From: Chitinophaga pinensis | GTDB lineage: Bacteria > Bacteroidota > Bacteroidia > Flavobacteriales_D > Crocinitomicaceae | Reading direction: 5' to 3' | Length of the DNA: 64,000 nucleotides | Assembly (NCBI GenBank): GCA_945863605.1 | Contig: CAMAZP010000006.1 | Span: 1-64,000 of the forward strand | Shown: positions 62,302-64,000 of the stretch, piece after piece | Position numbering within the stretch: position 1 is the stretch's first letter | How the letters are laid out: every line of letters begins with the position of its first letter | Position numbers and translations under genes: made by a program | Notes under the pieces: generated by a model | Databases searched by the model: none | What the model was told of the DNA's origin: nothing | The model's input: only the letters and a program-made list of their open reading frames with translations

Positions 62302-62321
62302 AAAGTAACAATTGTTACTTT
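62302..62321. promoter_or_regulatory. Perfect 20-bp palindromic operator (GTAAC-N4-GTTAC)
   Basis: AAAGTAACAATTGTTACTTT is perfectly self-complementary. Its core GTAAC-AATT-GTTAC has the 5-4-5 half-site spacing of Crp/Fnr-family operators. Its centre is 36.5 bp from the end of the -7 box, near -41.5 from the expected transcription start, the class II activator position. Confidence 0.7.
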
Positions 62322-62364
62322 AGGATTTACAAATGAAAAAATTAAATAAAATACTTAGTCAAAT

Positions 62365-63477
62365 TTAGTATTTGATAATTTTTATTGTAGTTTGATTTTG
62401 TGATGTATTAACTTTTAAAAAGTAAACTCCTGCATTCAAGAAACCTGTATTTATTAATTTTTGGGGGTGAGTGGAAAAAAACAAAGTTTTACCGTTCAAA
62501 TCTTTTAGTTCCAATGAAGAAATTTCTTTATTCGTTGAAATTGTAATCTCCGAGTGAAAAGGATTTGGTGAAACACTAACATAATTGAAGTTTAATTCAT
62601 TCAAATCAGTATTTGGGCAAGACTTACCATTCAAAAAATCCCAAATAACTTGTGGTGAATAAATATCCATATTAATGTTACCAATACCGCCGACCAATGT
62701 TGATATTCCTGGCCATTGGTGACCACCATTTGTTATTTTAATTAAATCTAAACTACTGTTAGTACAATTGGAATATGTTTCTCGCGAAACAGTTGATAAA
62801 TCTAAAAGGCTAAGATTAGGTAAATCTAGTGAACTTGGATTTGGATCACAACCCAAAAATTGTTGCCATTTCTCCATAGTCTGTGAAACGGAAACACCTG
62901 TGGTTACGCTTCCCAAATAAGGAACAACAGCATCCGTTGTTCCGTGCATGTGTAACACTGAAGTTAAGTATTTAGGGTTGCAATTTGAGTAAACAGTATC
63001 ACTCATATTTCCGGAAACAGTTGCAATTGCGGCGAAACAATCATCTGATTCACAAGCCATTTTATGACTCATAAATCCACCGTTTGAAAATCCACATAAA
63101 TATTGTTTTTGAGGATTTGTGTTAAAATTAGAACGAAAATAGGCAGTTATTTTTTCAATAAAGGCTTTGTCGTCAGTGCTTGAAACAGAAATATTCATAT
63201 TAGCATTCCATGCGTTATTGTTGCCGTCAGGATAACAAACGATAAAATTATTTGCTTCAGCAATTGGGTTGAAATCAGTGATTTCCATGATTCCTGCAGC
63301 TGTTTGGGTTAATCCATGTAAAACAATCAGTAGAGGCAGTTCTTGAGAAGCATCCCAAGTGCTAGGTTTATAATAAATGAAGTTACGCAATAGCCCATCA
63401 TGACTCATTTGAACAACAGTTTGAGATTGTGCAAAACTTAAAAAAAGGAGAAATAATGCAGATAATAATGATTTCAT
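62365..63477 (-). CDS. Secreted PHB-depolymerase-family esterase with T9SS sorting domain
   Basis: The 370-residue protein has a signal peptide (~1-18) and a LpqC/PHB-depolymerase-type esterase domain: 'LPLLIVLHGLTQTAAGI', Ser131 in 'YLCGFSNGGFMSHKMACESD', Asp182 in 'HGTTDAVVPYLG' and His in 'ITNGGHQWPG' near 253. The C-terminal ~80 residues form a T9SS type A domain ('VSPNPFHSEITIST', ending 'NQTTIKIIKY'). It would cleave short-chain esters such as feruloyl, acetyl-xylan or PHB oligomers outside the cell. Confidence 0.88.
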   Translation of the reverse strand: MKSLLSALFLLFLSFAQSQTVVQMSHDGLLRNFIYYKPSTWDASQELPLLIVLHGLTQTAAGIMEITDFNPIAEANNFIVCYPDGNNNAWNANMNISVSSTDDKAFIEKITAYFRSNFNTNPQKQYLCGFSNGGFMSHKMACESDDCFAAIATVSGNMSDTVYSNCNPKYLTSVLHMHGTTDAVVPYLGSVTTGVSVSQTMEKWQQFLGCDPNPSSLDLPNLSLLDLSTVSRETYSNCTNSSLDLIKITNGGHQWPGISTLVGGIGNINMDIYSPQVIWDFLNGKSCPNTDLNELNFNYVSVSPNPFHSEITISTNKEISSLELKDLNGKTLFFSTHPQKLINTGFLNAGVYFLKVNTSQNQTTIKIIKY

Positions 63478-63490
63478 AAGTCAATATTAC

Positions 63491-63523
63491 AAAAAAAGGC
63501 AGAAACCAAAAGTTCCTGCCTTT
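63491..63523 (-). terminator. Terminator of the last T9SS gene
   Basis: AAAGGCAG and CTGCCTTT pair over a 13-base loop; on the minus strand the stem runs into seven T residues, 23 bp after the stop at 63547. It separates this gene from the esterase downstream. Confidence 0.85.
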
Positions 63524-63546
63524 CCCATTTGATAAAAGATAGCTAC

Positions 63547-64000
63547 TTATTTAACGAAATTATAATATGAAATTCCTTTCTGATTTAAAATTACAAAGAG
63601 ATAATTGCCACTTCGTAAATTAGTTACATTTATTTTAGTCTCAACATCTGATAGATTTCCTGCTAAAATTAAACGTCCGTTCAAGTCAATTATTTCATAA
63701 GTTGAAGCTTCACTAACTCCAGAAATTGATAATTCATCTTTTACTGGATTTGGGAATAATTGAAACTTAGCGTTTTCATTTTCTGAAATCCCAACTAACT
63801 GATAATTGATTTGAGAATTTATTTGTAGGTATCTCGGATTGTCTTTTTGTCCGCAAGTTAATTGAAGTATAACATCATAAACTCCAAAGCCTGAATTGAA
63901 CTGATAAAAAGCACTAATATAAATTTGAGTACCGTTATTCAAACCAATTTGCCATGTCACAAGTGTTGAATCAACGTAAGATAGATAAGAAGAAACGTTT
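63547..64000 (-). CDS. T9SS sorting-domain protein (C-terminal part)
   Basis: The frame is open to the window edge, so the N-terminus lies beyond base 64000. About 150 residues are seen. A beta-rich segment ('YVDSTLVTWQIGLNNGTQIY', 'LQLTCGQKDNPRYLQINSQ') is followed by a type A sorting domain ('FQLFPNPVKDELSISGVS', 'TYEIIDLNGRLILAGNLS', 'LRSGNYLFVI'). The catalytic or binding part is missing, so the function cannot be told. Confidence 0.8.
   Translation of the reverse strand, partial: NVSSYLSYVDSTLVTWQIGLNNGTQIYISAFYQFNSGFGVYDVILQLTCGQKDNPRYLQINSQINYQLVGISENENAKFQLFPNPVKDELSISGVSEASTYEIIDLNGRLILAGNLSDVETKINVTNLRSGNYLFVILNQKGISYYNFVK

Overview
The window is a 64 kb stretch of an AT-rich chromosome from a member of the Bacteroidota, most likely Flavobacteriales (the family cannot be fixed from sequence alone; the gene set resembles Fluviicola/Crocinitomicaceae-type genomes). 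Evidence: several secreted proteins end in type IX secretion (T9SS) sorting domains; there are TonB receptors with carboxypeptidase-regulatory N-termini, a PorE-like OmpA lipoprotein, a DUF6427 membrane protein, a one-cysteine DksA/TraR protein, and promoters fitting the Bacteroidota consensus TTG-N19-TAnnTTTG. No rRNA, tRNA, CRISPR array or intact transposase was found.

Layout. 1-6.4 kb is accessory: the tail of an OmpA protein, a dead RAYT/IS200-type transposase fragment with a REP-like palindrome, a T9SS metallophosphatase, a tandem array of three KilA-N paralogues, and a lone AAA/DUF4143 ATPase. 6.4-10.6 kb holds housekeeping and envelope genes (MscS-like, mazG, PagL-like deacylase, DUF2807 lipoprotein, exonuclease III). 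10.6-16.4 kb is a polysaccharide cluster (Wzc-like kinase, Wza-like exporter, sugar transferase, then divergent ATP-grasp and panD). 16.4-19.9 kb holds arfB and a TonB receptor between two small His/Cys-rich proteins. 20-25.8 kb is moxR, two parvulin-type isomerases and guaB. 25.9-31.3 kb has small membrane proteins and a TonB receptor/T9SS cargo pair. 31.4-35.5 kb is queE, the PorE-like gene, a UbiA-type prenyltransferase and maf. 35.6-55 kb is mostly core metabolism (cyclophilin, HAD phosphatase, CorC-like transporter, purD, purQ, lspA, YggS, DUF1015, yifB/comM, ComA-like, TPR and WD40 proteins), plus a TonB receptor and a secreted polyester-hydrolase-like enzyme. 55.1-62.3 kb is a sulfur-oxidation/transport island. 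The window ends in a PHB-depolymerase-like T9SS esterase and a truncated T9SS protein.

The most unusual signals are two. First, each of the three KilA-N genes carries a 22-30 bp palindrome at the same codon position, centred on the Glu-Phe codons. The palindromes differ in sequence but stay self-complementary, so amino-acid changes on one side are mirrored on the other. This points to selection on DNA or RNA rather than on the peptide. Second, two promoters of the sulfur island carry a GTnAC-N4-GTTAC operator whose centre lies exactly 36.5 bp from the end of a TAnnTTTG-like -7 element in both cases. That is the geometry of a class II Crp/Fnr-type activated promoter.
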